Source of the DNA: SG8-4 sp964598225
GTDB lineage: Bacteria; Planctomycetota; Phycisphaerae; Sedimentisphaerales; Anaerobacaceae
Reading direction: 5' to 3'
NCBI GenBank assembly: GCA_964598225.1
Contig: CAZRBG010000016.1
Span: 1 to 64,000, forward strand
DNA: 64,000 bases
Both the position numbers and the translations under genes were made by a program. Of the stretch, positions 8,879 to 16,937 are shown piece after piece; the stretch's first letter is position 1, and the number at the start of each line of letters is the position of its first letter. A model generated the notes under the pieces. It was not told the DNA's origin and searched no databases. It worked only from the letters and a program-made list of their open reading frames with translations.

Positions 8879-9427
8879 CTATTTGATACTCTTACACAGA
8901 ATTTTCTCAGCAGCCTCTGTCATCCCGGAGGCGATCAGTGCATCCGCCGGCAGTTCTGCCTGATGTTTCCTGCCGTGACCGGTCAGAACATAGATACCTT
9001 TTGCCCCGCCGTTTCGGGCGAATTCAACGTCGTGAGGATGATCACCCACAGAAAAAGACCTGGTAAGGTCTAGGCTGTAACGTTCTGCCGCCCTCTCTAT
9101 AAAATAGGGTTTCGGCTTTATGCACCTGCAATTCTCGGCCCGATCGTGCGGGCAAACGTAAACATCCGTGACAGCGATTCCTCTCTCAGACATCACGCCG
9201 ACAACTCTTCGATTGATTCGTTCGACGTCCTCGATAGTGATTACGCCTTTTGCAACTCCGCTCTGATTAGTCACTATAAAGAATAGAAAGCTGTCCCGGA
9301 GCCTCTGCAGGGCATCGAAAGCTCCCGGGTAGAAGGTAATGTCGGAAGGATCGCGCAGATAACCGCGATCTTCGATTATCGTACCGTCTCTATCCAGGAA
9401 TATAGCGGCTTTTCTGCTGTTATTCAT
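8879..9427 (-). CDS. gmhB: HAD-IIIA phosphatase, GmhB/HisB-N type
   Basis: A 182-residue HAD hydrolase. FLDRDGTIIEDRGYL at about 10-24 carries the catalytic DxD pair (D12, D14), VTNQSGVAKG is motif II, and CPHDRAENCRCIKPKPY is the Cys-rich zinc loop typical of D-glycero-D-manno-heptose-1,7-bisphosphate 7-phosphatase. VGDHPHDVEFA supplies motif IV. GmhB makes heptose precursors for lipopolysaccharide, but the same fold includes histidinol phosphatase and related sugar phosphatases, and no other heptose genes are present here. The start is 3 bp below the DUF2294 gene stop. Confidence 0.8.
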   Translation of the reverse strand: MNNSRKAAIFLDRDGTIIEDRGYLRDPSDITFYPGAFDALQRLRDSFLFFIVTNQSGVAKGVITIEDVERINRRVVGVMSERGIAVTDVYVCPHDRAENCRCIKPKPYFIERAAERYSLDLTRSFSVGDHPHDVEFARNGGAKGIYVLTGHGRKHQAELPADALIASGMTEAAEKILCKSIK

Positions 9428-9430
9428 GAT

Positions 9431-9793
9431 TCACCGCTCCTGCGCCGTCGTCTTTTCTTCAACGTTGAACACCATGACGCCGTCGCCGGAGTCAAGATTT
9501 ACTCTCAACATCGAACTCTGAACGGTCCGTCCGAGGATGTCTTCCAGTGCCGACTCGAAAGCCTTTTTCGATACGTCGAAGACGCTGTTGTAGCACTTTT
9601 CAACCAACTCTCGCGACTCTGCTTCTTTGGCGTAGTCTTTCTCGACGGGCGGAACAATCCCCTGAAGAGTTACCAGTACGCTGCGCGAGTGAATGTCTGC
9701 TACGACCGTTTTCGGCGATACTCCCATGTAATCGCCGGCAAATTTTGCCACAGCTTCTTCAATCTTCAGCTTTAGTTTGTCCTGCTGTTCCAT
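9431..9793 (-). CDS. DUF2294-family protein (copy a)
   Basis: A 120-residue soluble protein with the layout of DUF2294: an N-terminal helix (KIEEAVAKFAGDYMGVSPKTV), a strand ADIHSRSVLVTLQGI, a long helix and a final LRVNLDSGDGVMVFNVE strand. Function is unknown in the family. A second member lies 2 kb upstream in the same orientation (11894-12259). The KFAGDYMG...P segment corresponds to EFEKQYMGRGP in the other copy. It sits between the chorismate-synthase-like gene and the GmhB-like gene in a tight reverse cluster. Confidence 0.75.
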   Translation of the reverse strand: MEQQDKLKLKIEEAVAKFAGDYMGVSPKTVVADIHSRSVLVTLQGIVPPVEKDYAKEAESRELVEKCYNSVFDVSKKAFESALEDILGRTVQSSMLRVNLDSGDGVMVFNVEEKTTAQER

Positions 9794-9825
9794 CCGAAAG
9801 ACCTTTAATCAGGCATGAAGTCCAT

Positions 9826-11154
9826 TCATGCGCTTTTGTCCTTAATCATTTGGTAGCCGTAGTGAGCCATCAGATTATCGAGAATCACCATCGCCGTATA
9901 ATTTTCCGCAACCGGCCAGATTCTGGCGACGATTGTAGGATCTCGCCTGGTGATAGCCGCCAAGTCTTTATTCTCAAGGGTGTATTTGTCGATCGTGTGC
10001 TGCGGCTTATCTATCGTGGGTGTCGGTTTGACGGCAAGTCTCACTACAATCGGCTGGCCGGTGGAAAGCCCCCCTGTAATTCCACCGGCGTTGTTCGAGT
10101 CGAATACGACCTTGCCTTCTTCGGATCGCATCTGGTCGTTGTTCTCATCGCCGGTCATATCTTTGACGCCAAAGCCCGCTCCGACCTCGACTCCTTTGAC
10201 GGCGCCTATGCCGAGCATCCTGCCCAACTCGGCATCGAGTTTATCGAAGACAGGCTCGCCGAGACCCGCCGGCGCGCCGGTAACAACGACCTCAACCGTC
10301 CCCCCCGCCGAATCACCCGTTGCCGAGATCCTGTTGCACGCATCGGTCATCTCCTGCGCAGCGTCGATGTCCGGACAGTTCACTATGTGATGGACGCCGT
10401 ACTTATCCTTTATTTCCGCCGCATCCATCTTTGGTGCTTTATCACGGATTGAGTCTATTTCCTGCTCGACTTCGGCCAGGATTCTGGCTTTTTCGAGGAA
10501 TCTCATTTCCATCGTAATGCGGTTTTTGGCATAAATCTCCTGATAGAACGGATCGTAGTCGTGCCGCATCTGCTTGTAAGAGTCGGTATATCGCAGGGCA
10601 ATCTCGTGGTCCACAGCCGGACATCGCACGGACGCCAGTTCCCTGACATAAGAGAAGACGTCGATCCCGCATTTTTTCAGTATCTTCTTGGCCACGTATC
10701 CTGCGGCAACGATCGTGGAGGTGTATCGGCCGCTGAAAATACCCGCCCCGATCGCATCGTCGTCGGGACCGTACTTCGCGAACGAAGCATAGGAAGCATG
10801 GCCGGGACGGGGCGTGCGATTGGTATCCTGGTACTGCTTGATATGGATGAAATGACGGTCCAGATTGGGAATCAGGATCGACAAAGGCGTGCCGTTGGTG
10901 TGATTCTTGTTATTGGCTCCCTGGACCGTGTCGGCCACGTTGAACCCGGAATATATTACCGGCAGGTCCGGCTCTTTCCTCGGCGAAGACAGCTCATCGG
11001 CCCCGGGCTTTCGCAGTAGCAAATCGCCGTAGACCTCCTGTTCGGTAAACACCATTCCCGGCGGCTGGCCCTGTACGACGACGGTCAGGCCCTCCTGATA
11101 CGAACCCCCGGCTACCGTTACCTGAAAATTGCGTCCTATATGACAACCAAGCAT
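9826..11154 (-). CDS. divergent chorismate-synthase-like protein
   Basis: A 442-residue protein with the overall chorismate synthase (AroC) plan. RKPGADELSSPRKEPD (49-63), RPGHASYASFAKYG (116-129, H119) and, near the C-terminus, NNAGGITGGLSTGQPIVVRL with KPTPTID match family blocks. Several near-invariant blocks are altered: FGESHG is AGGSYQ (15-20), the GGGRxSARET block is GAGIFSGRYTS (136-146), and the GRHDP block reads TRRDP. An insertion of about 90 residues, charged and mostly helical, follows at about 165-260, making it longer than the usual 350-390. AroC uses reduced FMN to convert EPSP to chorismate; whether this copy does so is uncertain. It lies 21 bp downstream of the CBS gene. Confidence 0.72.
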   Translation of the reverse strand: MLGCHIGRNFQVTVAGGSYQEGLTVVVQGQPPGMVFTEQEVYGDLLLRKPGADELSSPRKEPDLPVIYSGFNVADTVQGANNKNHTNGTPLSILIPNLDRHFIHIKQYQDTNRTPRPGHASYASFAKYGPDDDAIGAGIFSGRYTSTIVAAGYVAKKILKKCGIDVFSYVRELASVRCPAVDHEIALRYTDSYKQMRHDYDPFYQEIYAKNRITMEMRFLEKARILAEVEQEIDSIRDKAPKMDAAEIKDKYGVHHIVNCPDIDAAQEMTDACNRISATGDSAGGTVEVVVTGAPAGLGEPVFDKLDAELGRMLGIGAVKGVEVGAGFGVKDMTGDENNDQMRSEEGKVVFDSNNAGGITGGLSTGQPIVVRLAVKPTPTIDKPQHTIDKYTLENKDLAAITRRDPTIVARIWPVAENYTAMVILDNLMAHYGYQMIKDKSA

Positions 11155-11175
11155 CTTTATTCTCCTTTTCTTAAG

Positions 11176-11658
11176 TCACTGACTTTCTGGATCAACTGCA
11201 TTATCAGAACCAATCGATATGAGTCTCCTGAGACAATCGCTGCAGCGTATCTGGGCCTCCGAGCGGGGCCCCGACTCGCCCGCCATCAACGCAACCGCGT
11301 CTCCGCTGGTGAATATTCCGACGGGCCTGCGGTGTGCGCCGCCTTGAGTTACGATCACCAATTGGTGGATTCGGCGTTCCAACAATACCTGAACCGCCTC
11401 GTGGACCAGCGTATCCGGCGAGACAGTATACACCTGCGAGGTCATAATGTCCTCGGCGGTAATTTCCGAGAGCGTCCTGCCGTAAAATCCGATCAAGTCC
11501 GTCTTCGATATAACCCCGCAGGCGTTGAGCCTTTCGTCGAGCACCACGAGAGCGGAAACATCGTTGTCGAGCATTATTTTGGCAATCTCTGCCGCGTCGG
11601 CATTAACGCCGCAAGTCACCACACCTCTGCACATAAAATCTCTAATAACTCGTTCCAT
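11176..11658 (-). CDS. tandem CBS-domain protein
   Basis: A 160-residue protein consisting of a CBS pair: VIRDFMCRGVVTCGVNADAAE and ALVVLDERLNACGVISKTDL form the first, DIMTSQVYTVSPDTLVHEA and HQLVIVTQGG...VGIFTSGD the second. CBS pairs bind adenosine nucleotides and act as sensors. A short Cys-containing tail (IRCSDCLRRL) follows. No effector domain is fused. It leads the reverse group ahead of the chorismate-synthase-like gene and may regulate a neighbour (inference). Confidence 0.85.
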   Translation of the reverse strand: MERVIRDFMCRGVVTCGVNADAAEIAKIMLDNDVSALVVLDERLNACGVISKTDLIGFYGRTLSEITAEDIMTSQVYTVSPDTLVHEAVQVLLERRIHQLVIVTQGGAHRRPVGIFTSGDAVALMAGESGPRSEAQIRCSDCLRRLISIGSDNAVDPESQ

Positions 11659-11707
11659 AATCCTTTACTCATTGGCAGCCGCCGACCGCCGCGGCCTCGT
11701 TGCGCAT

Positions 11708-11750
11708 AAAAAAACCGGCAACAGCGCCTCGAATAGTTGCTGTTTACCGG
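11708..11750 (-). terminator. intrinsic terminator for the DUF2294/zinc-ribbon pair
   Basis: On the minus strand an imperfect hairpin (CCGGTAAACAGC pairing with GCTGTTGCCGG) is followed by seven T residues. It lies between the DUF2294 copy b gene (ends 11894) and the CBS gene, separating the two transcripts. Confidence 0.6.
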
Positions 11751-11893
11751 CCCATTATCCAGCAGGTAGCACGGAGCTACCCCCTTTCAATCTGCCAATC
11801 AAATTATCAAGTTTTCCTTATCTTATCGATTCCTTCGGATATGTCAAGGGTATTTCTGAGAAAATTTTCACAAGTGTCTTGCGGCTGTCGTTT

Positions 11894-12259
11894 TCACTCC
11901 GAGGAGGAGTCCGCAAGCGTGAAGACGATGATACGTTCGCCCGTAATCGTGCTGATGTCTGTGTGAAGGCTCACGACCTTGCAGCCGGTTATGTCAGTGA
12001 TGGTTTTGTCCAGAAGCGGCCGGGCTTTCTCGATCAATTCGGTCCTGACCTGCTTTACCAGGGCGCGGCCTTTTGAGCCGTCGCCGGCCCTGGCGAGCTG
12101 CTTTTCGGCGAGAGTAAGGACGCGCCGGAGTCGCACTACAACCATATCGTCAAGGAAATACGTTCGCGTCTCGTCCGGCCCGCGGCCCATGTATTGTTTC
12201 TCGAACTCGACGATGGCGTTGCTGATCTCGGCTTCGATCTGACCTTTGCTCATCTTCAT
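11894..12259 (-). CDS. DUF2294-family protein (copy b)
   Basis: About 121 residues from the MKMSKGQIEAEISNAI start; an upstream in-frame ATG would add 18 residues but runs back into the zinc-ribbon gene. The order is an N-terminal helix with EFEKQYMGRGP, a strand YFLDDMVVVRLRRVL, a long helix and a final strand ending IIVFTLADSSSE, as in DUF2294. It is a paralogue of the gene at 9431-9793. Its start lies 2 bp after the zinc-ribbon stop, so they form a bicistron. Function unknown. Confidence 0.72.
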   Translation of the reverse strand: MKMSKGQIEAEISNAIVEFEKQYMGRGPDETRTYFLDDMVVVRLRRVLTLAEKQLARAGDGSKGRALVKQVRTELIEKARPLLDKTITDITGCKVVSLHTDISTITGERIIVFTLADSSSE

Positions 12260-12261
12260 CT

Positions 12262-12441
12262 TTATCCCATCCAGAAACCCTTGCGGTGAGAAATTCCAAG
12301 GACCTTGCGGCAATGAGGGCAGAAGTAGATGTAGCGCTTGCCCAGGGTGCCTTTGAGTTCTCTCATCCAGACAGATTGCAGCTCACGATCACAGTGCGGA
12401 CACAGAGGATCAACGTCTTCTTTGGTTTCAAGGATAATCAT
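12262..12441 (-). CDS. 59-residue zinc-ribbon protein
   Basis: A small gene starting at ATG 12441 and ending with TAA at 12262. It encodes 59 residues beginning MIILETKEDVDPLCPHCDRE, with a second CPHC at 41-44 (FCPHCRKVLG). The two CxxC pairs (C14/C17 and C41/C44) make a standard zinc ribbon. A good Shine-Dalgarno GGAG sits 5 bases upstream, and the DUF2294 gene starts 2 bp after the stop. Codon use and motif spacing argue for a real gene. It may bind nucleic acid or protein; no family name recognised. Confidence 0.8.
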   Translation of the reverse strand: MIILETKEDVDPLCPHCDRELQSVWMRELKGTLGKRYIYFCPHCRKVLGISHRKGFWMG

Positions 12442-12486
12442 CGTCTCCGATTATCACATGAACTTTGCAGATAGTAAACCAAAAAA

Positions 12487-13464
12487 CTAAGGCGCCAACT
12501 CATTCTCGGATTGTGTCTCGACTGCGACCGGATCAAATTTTGTCGACCAGCCTGGAAGGCGAATGTCCGCTATAACGGGGAAATGGTCGGATGGGTAACG
12601 GCCTTTCACCCGGCGACGATCTATTTGTGCGAACAGGGCACTTGCGCCGGCACAGACCGGAATGTGATCGATTTTGGGCCCCGACGTGCCGCCTCGAAAA
12701 GAATGCCGTGTTCCTTTGTCTTTGCGGTTCGGGTACAGCGACTGCCAGGCCGGGACCATTGTGGGAAAAGATGTCTCAGAATCGAGATTCTGCAAATATG
12801 CCATAGCGGGATTATCAAGTCCCATGTTAAAATCACCCGTTACAATAAAGGGATCTTTTGTCTTGCGGGCCGCAATTCGCTTTGCCAGCAGCTCTACGCT
12901 TTTTCGACGGGAATTCTGAGAAAACACATCGAGATGGACGTTATAAACGTAAAAACCGGTGCCGGTTGCCTTTTCTTTCAGATAGAGCCAACTGCAAAGT
13001 CTCGGCCAAATATTTCCCCAGTCCTTCGAGCCCGGTTCGGAGGGAGTGTCGGAGAACCAAAACGTGCCGTGATCCTCCGGCACAAAACGGTCCTTTCTAT
13101 AGAAAATAGCACAACTCTCGCCCTCGAGCTTGCCGTCGTTGCGGCCGGCGGCGTAATAGGCGTATTGCGGCAGGGCCTGCTGAATCTGCTGAACCTGATG
13201 GGCCAGCGCCTCCTGAAGACCTACCACGTCGGGGGCGTGATCCGCAAATACGTCGAAAACAAGCTGTTTTCGGTTGTCCCAACGGTTGAACATGTCTAAG
13301 AAAGTATCGACACGAATATTGAAGCTCATTGCTTTGATGAGGTCCGGTTCGGATGATGGGAATTGGACGATTCTTGGGATCCCGGCCTGTTGCGATCCGC
13401 CGCAGCCGGAAACGACCAGCAAAACTGCCAATGGCAGGCCGATTGCGAACTTTATTTTTGTCAA
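12487..13464 (-). CDS. lipoprotein endonuclease/exonuclease/phosphatase-family protein
   Basis: A 325-residue exported protein. The first 25 residues form a lipoprotein signal with lipobox VSGC. The rest is an EEP-fold phosphodiesterase: MSFNIRVDT, VVGLQEAL (catalytic Glu), YNVHLD, GDFNMG (Asp/Asn) and RYPSDHFPV (Asp/His) are the metal and catalytic motifs. Substrates of this superfamily range from nucleic acids to phospholipids and inositol phosphates. The paralogue at 39240-40154 shares all motifs but has an ordinary signal peptide. Confidence 0.85.
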   Translation of the reverse strand: MTKIKFAIGLPLAVLLVVSGCGGSQQAGIPRIVQFPSSEPDLIKAMSFNIRVDTFLDMFNRWDNRKQLVFDVFADHAPDVVGLQEALAHQVQQIQQALPQYAYYAAGRNDGKLEGESCAIFYRKDRFVPEDHGTFWFSDTPSEPGSKDWGNIWPRLCSWLYLKEKATGTGFYVYNVHLDVFSQNSRRKSVELLAKRIAARKTKDPFIVTGDFNMGLDNPAMAYLQNLDSETSFPTMVPAWQSLYPNRKDKGTRHSFRGGTSGPKIDHIPVCAGASALFAQIDRRRVKGRYPSDHFPVIADIRLPGWSTKFDPVAVETQSENELAP

Positions 13465-13826
13465 AACAGTTTGCCCCCAAACTAAATATCAATATGAAAT
13501 CGGCATTCTTGCTGAATGACTTGAAAACTCAATATCACCCTCGACATCGCAATTGAAGGTTCACTTATTATGGCATAAGTAAATCTTCAGGTAATCAAAG
13601 CAAACCCCATTTGGAACCGAACTCTCGCCTCTGAATCCTACAACTGTCGATAATAGATTATAAGTTTTTCCCTACCCGAAATTCATTCATATACCGAACA
13701 CCAACGATTATTCCACTCCGTATACTTGTAAAGCATAAACTACAGGCAAGGATGTGTCAAGAGAAAAAAGTCAGAAGTCCTGGGCCAAAGGATTGAAAGG
13801 CAAGATTAACTCGGAAAGGCACCAAA
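13465..13826. other. divergent intergenic region, 362 bp
   Basis: This A+T-richer stretch separates the reverse phosphodiesterase gene from the forward DUF4056 pair and should hold both promoters. No clear -35/-10 pair, repeat or structured RNA stands out. Confidence 0.5.
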
Positions 13827-14888
13827 GTGAATGCTAACAACCTCAGAAAGATGTTCATTGTACGTTCGCTGGGGCTACTGCTATTGACAGCGATTGTTCT
13901 GATGGGCGGATGCCGGGGGCCGGATGAGCCGCGACTGCGTTTCGGAGCGTTTTTTGGCTCGCCCATTGGGATGGACTTCGCAAATCCGGATAAACTCGGA
14001 GAACATAGTTACGGTTTCACGCTGAATGAAACCAACGGAATGCTGTACACCTGCAAAGCCGGTTTCATCGATCTCGCCCACGTGCGCGAGGCCGCGGACC
14101 GAACCGCATATCTCCAGAGGTTAAGCTATCGAGCCATCATACGCCGAAAGGAAAAATTCTCTTTCAGCATGATCGAACCGTCGACCTACTGGGTAAATCT
14201 GTCATATCCGGCCGACTGGGAAAGTCGTTCACCCCGCGAACAAGAAAGGATAGCAAGGAAGGTATCGATTGATCTGAGCCAGTATTTGGCGCACACGAGT
14301 CTGATCTGGCACGAAATCGTGACCTGGTATGGTTTTGCCACGGCGGGCATTTTTCCGGATACGATTTCCGCTTTTTCCTGGGAGGATCCCTACTCCGATG
14401 TAATGGGAGTCAGGCTCGCGGGAAAAGCTTTGCGTGAGGAAAAGCGGGATTATGACGAGGTGATGACCGAGTTGCTGTCTCAGAGGCTTGAAGAACTGGA
14501 CGTTCAGCCGGCTCGGACGGCGCGAAAAGCCGCTGAAAAAATCAAAGGAAAATGGTACGACGGCGGATTCTATTTTTTCGTCGATATGAAGAGGCGTAAC
14601 CTGGACGTCGGCCTGGATGACGGTCTAATAACGCCGTGGCTGGTGCCGGGGATATGCCCCGATGCCGAACCGCAACCGTACGCGGCGCCCCGGGACGAGC
14701 CGCTTCCTGAGCTGGGATTCAGCTTTGACGTGGAAATCGAACCGAATGTCATGGAAAAGAAGGAGATATATCAGGCTATTGGCCTGCCGGAAAAGCACAA
14801 ATTGGAACCTCAGGTCGATTTTCCCACTCTCATAGCAGTAATTGAACGGAAAGAAAACGGCTTGGTTGTCTCAGCCACGGAAAAATAA
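13827..14888 (+). CDS. DUF4056 lipoprotein (copy 1)
   Basis: A 353-residue exported lipoprotein of the DUF4056 family. Start is GTG 13827, preceded by GGAAAGG. A hydrophobic stretch ends in lipobox LMGGC. DUF4056-like blocks are GMLYTCKAGFIDLAHVRE (about 72-89), SLIWHEIVTWYG with the conserved HE, and FSWEDPYSDVMG. The HExxTW segment looks like a metal or catalytic site, but activity is unknown. A paralogue follows immediately at 14911, so this is a tandem duplication. Confidence 0.82.
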   Translation: MNANNLRKMFIVRSLGLLLLTAIVLMGGCRGPDEPRLRFGAFFGSPIGMDFANPDKLGEHSYGFTLNETNGMLYTCKAGFIDLAHVREAADRTAYLQRLSYRAIIRRKEKFSFSMIEPSTYWVNLSYPADWESRSPREQERIARKVSIDLSQYLAHTSLIWHEIVTWYGFATAGIFPDTISAFSWEDPYSDVMGVRLAGKALREEKRDYDEVMTELLSQRLEELDVQPARTARKAAEKIKGKWYDGGFYFFVDMKRRNLDVGLDDGLITPWLVPGICPDAEPQPYAAPRDEPLPELGFSFDVEIEPNVMEKKEIYQAIGLPEKHKLEPQVDFPTLIAVIERKENGLVVSATEK

Positions 14889-14910
14889 AGAACCAAAGGA
14901 GCGAACACGG

Positions 14911-15966
14911 ATGGAGCACAATACGAATTCAAGCGCAAGGGCAGCAACGATCTATAAGGCAGCGAATTGCTGCATGCTGATAGCTCTGGCTGTGATTTTA
15001 GCCGGTTGCAGTGTAACGGGAGGCCCTCGGGCCAGGCTCGGATACCTTCCGACCGATACGTTCGGCATTCGTTTTCCCGATCCCAATAAGCTGGGACATC
15101 ATTCGTACGGATTGGGGATCCCAGACAGAGGCGGCATCGTATATACCTGCAAAGCCGGGCACATCGACATCGATCACGTTCGCGGCAACGCCGATAACAC
15201 GCGACATATTTTCAAGTTGCTCCGCAAGACGCTGTCTAAAGGAAAGAAGAGCCTTTCTTTCAGCATCACCGGCGAACCTTCCACCAATAAAGTCCGCTTG
15301 ACCTACCCGCAAGACTGGGATCAGCGGGCGGACAAGGAAAAGATCATAGCGGAAATCGCGTTCGACACGGCACCATATCTGGCTTTTCATACGACGATAT
15401 GGCACGAAATCCTGACGTGGTTCGGCTATCATTACGCCCTTATCGAGCCGGAGTTCAATTCCGCCTTTTCGTGGGAGGATGTCTACTCGAATCTGACCGG
15501 GACCCAGCTCGCGGTCGAGGCGATGAAAGACCCGAACCGGAATTTTGACAAAGCGATGGTCGAGGCGATCTACAGGCGGCTCGAAAAGCTCGACGTTCAG
15601 CCTCGCAGCACGGCCATAGCCGCATCCGACAAGATGCGCGGCAAGTGGTACACGGGCAACTTCGTGCCCGATATGAAAATGAGAAATTTCGACATCGGCC
15701 TCGACGGCACGGTCACCCCAACGCTGGTCCCCGACGTCGAGGGTTGCAACAGCGAACCGCTGCCGCTGCCGGCGCCCACTCTCGACACGCTGGAGCGCTA
15801 CGGCTTCTCGATCACCTATGAAATCAAGCCCAACGCCCTGCTCGTCCAGGACCGAATCTTCAAAGCCGCCGGCTCCAAAAGAATCTTCCCGGCAAAGCAC
15901 TTTCCGGCAATTATCGAGCACATGAAAAAAGACGCAGCCGAAAAAGGCTACCAGTACGACGAATGA
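14911..15966 (+). CDS. DUF4056 lipoprotein (copy 2)
   Basis: About 351 residues; the chosen start is ATG 14911, which has AAAGGAG 9 bp upstream and gives a proper lipoprotein signal (MLIALAVILAGC). It is a paralogue of the preceding gene: IVYTCKAGHIDIDHVRG, TIWHEILTWFGYHY and FSWEDVYSNLTGTQLA align block for block. The pair lies 22 bp apart and is probably co-transcribed. Function unknown. Confidence 0.82.
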   Translation: MEHNTNSSARAATIYKAANCCMLIALAVILAGCSVTGGPRARLGYLPTDTFGIRFPDPNKLGHHSYGLGIPDRGGIVYTCKAGHIDIDHVRGNADNTRHIFKLLRKTLSKGKKSLSFSITGEPSTNKVRLTYPQDWDQRADKEKIIAEIAFDTAPYLAFHTTIWHEILTWFGYHYALIEPEFNSAFSWEDVYSNLTGTQLAVEAMKDPNRNFDKAMVEAIYRRLEKLDVQPRSTAIAASDKMRGKWYTGNFVPDMKMRNFDIGLDGTVTPTLVPDVEGCNSEPLPLPAPTLDTLERYGFSITYEIKPNALLVQDRIFKAAGSKRIFPAKHFPAIIEHMKKDAAEKGYQYDE

Positions 15967-16191
15967 AAGTAAGGGCGGCATATCCTCAATACTAACTACT
16001 CCCGATCCCAGCACCCTGCGAAACGATGCGGCATGGCAATTTCCGACTAAATTGACAAATTCTCGATACCCGTGATAGATTTATTAGAACCAGCGGCGTC
16101 CAAAAGTGGTATTTCCTTGGTGAAGGGCGCCATAGAATGTGTGAATGGGGCTGAGTAGAATGTTAAAAAACAAATTCGGGGGTGAAATACG

Positions 16192-16596
16192 ATGAGCCGT
16201 TTAGAAAAAAGAAATCTCGTTATTTTAGTGGCCGTCCTCGCCGGATTAATCGTGGGGGCGGGCGTATTTGCCAATTACACAGGTATCCTGCAAGCTGAGG
16301 CAAGACAACAGTCACAGTCCAAATCAAGCTGCAGCCGGGATAAAGCTTTATGCCCAGCCGTTGATAAAGAAGCATCCAATGTTGCGGGAGTGTTCGCATC
16401 GGTAGAGGCCTCAGAAGCCGAAGGAGCCTGCCCGGTATACAAAAACGAAGGCTGTAAATATAGTCACGCAGCCGATTGCGACAAAGAAGCTGGTTGTGAG
16501 AAGCAAGCCGGATGCGGCAAGGCCAAATTATCAGGCTGCTGCGGCGCCACGGAGCACGAGGGCGCGTGCGAAGCGCAGAAAGAGAGCACCACTTAA
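16192..16596 (+). CDS. Cys-rich membrane-anchored small protein
   Basis: A 134-residue protein with one N-terminal membrane or signal segment (LVILVAVLAGLIVGAGVFA). The exported part contains about 13 cysteines, in clusters such as GCEKQAGCGKAKLSGCCG near the C-terminus, plus many Ala/Glu/Lys. This could bind metal or form disulfides in the periplasm. Family not recognised. The gene stands alone and is followed by a terminator at 16716. Confidence 0.65.
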   Translation: MSRLEKRNLVILVAVLAGLIVGAGVFANYTGILQAEARQQSQSKSSCSRDKALCPAVDKEASNVAGVFASVEASEAEGACPVYKNEGCKYSHAADCDKEAGCEKQAGCGKAKLSGCCGATEHEGACEAQKESTT

Positions 16597-16715
16597 TCAA
16601 CCGATGTAGCGAAGTGTATAAAATTTAGCTGAGTATGAATAACAGACCTGTATAGCACCTTTTCGGCTAATTCGAGTTATCTTCTTGGCTTATAAGAGCA
16701 GGACTGTTCGTGAGA

Positions 16716-16744
16716 AGGCCGGCTAAGGCGAAGCCGGCCTTTTT
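16716..16744 (+). terminator. rho-independent terminator
   Basis: AGGCCGGCT and AGCCGGCCT form a 9-bp perfect stem with a 7-nt loop followed by a T run. It ends the Cys-rich gene transcript. The rest of the 341-bp gap from 16597 to 16937 shows no gene; the next gene's Shine-Dalgarno AAGAAGGGAG lies at its end. Confidence 0.9.
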
Positions 16745-16937
16745 GATGCGCCCTAAACTCCGGCAGGAGGTATGGACTATAGATTTTCACGCCATTCGCC
16801 TATAATAATGAGCCAGACAATTCGAAGATTTCACATTTTCTCCGTAACGCCGCAGCGCAAAAGACGTCTATAATAGTAAGAGTGAAGCTCAAACGGGTCG
16901 AGCAACCGACCGAAACATCTGAAGAAGGGAGAAAATT

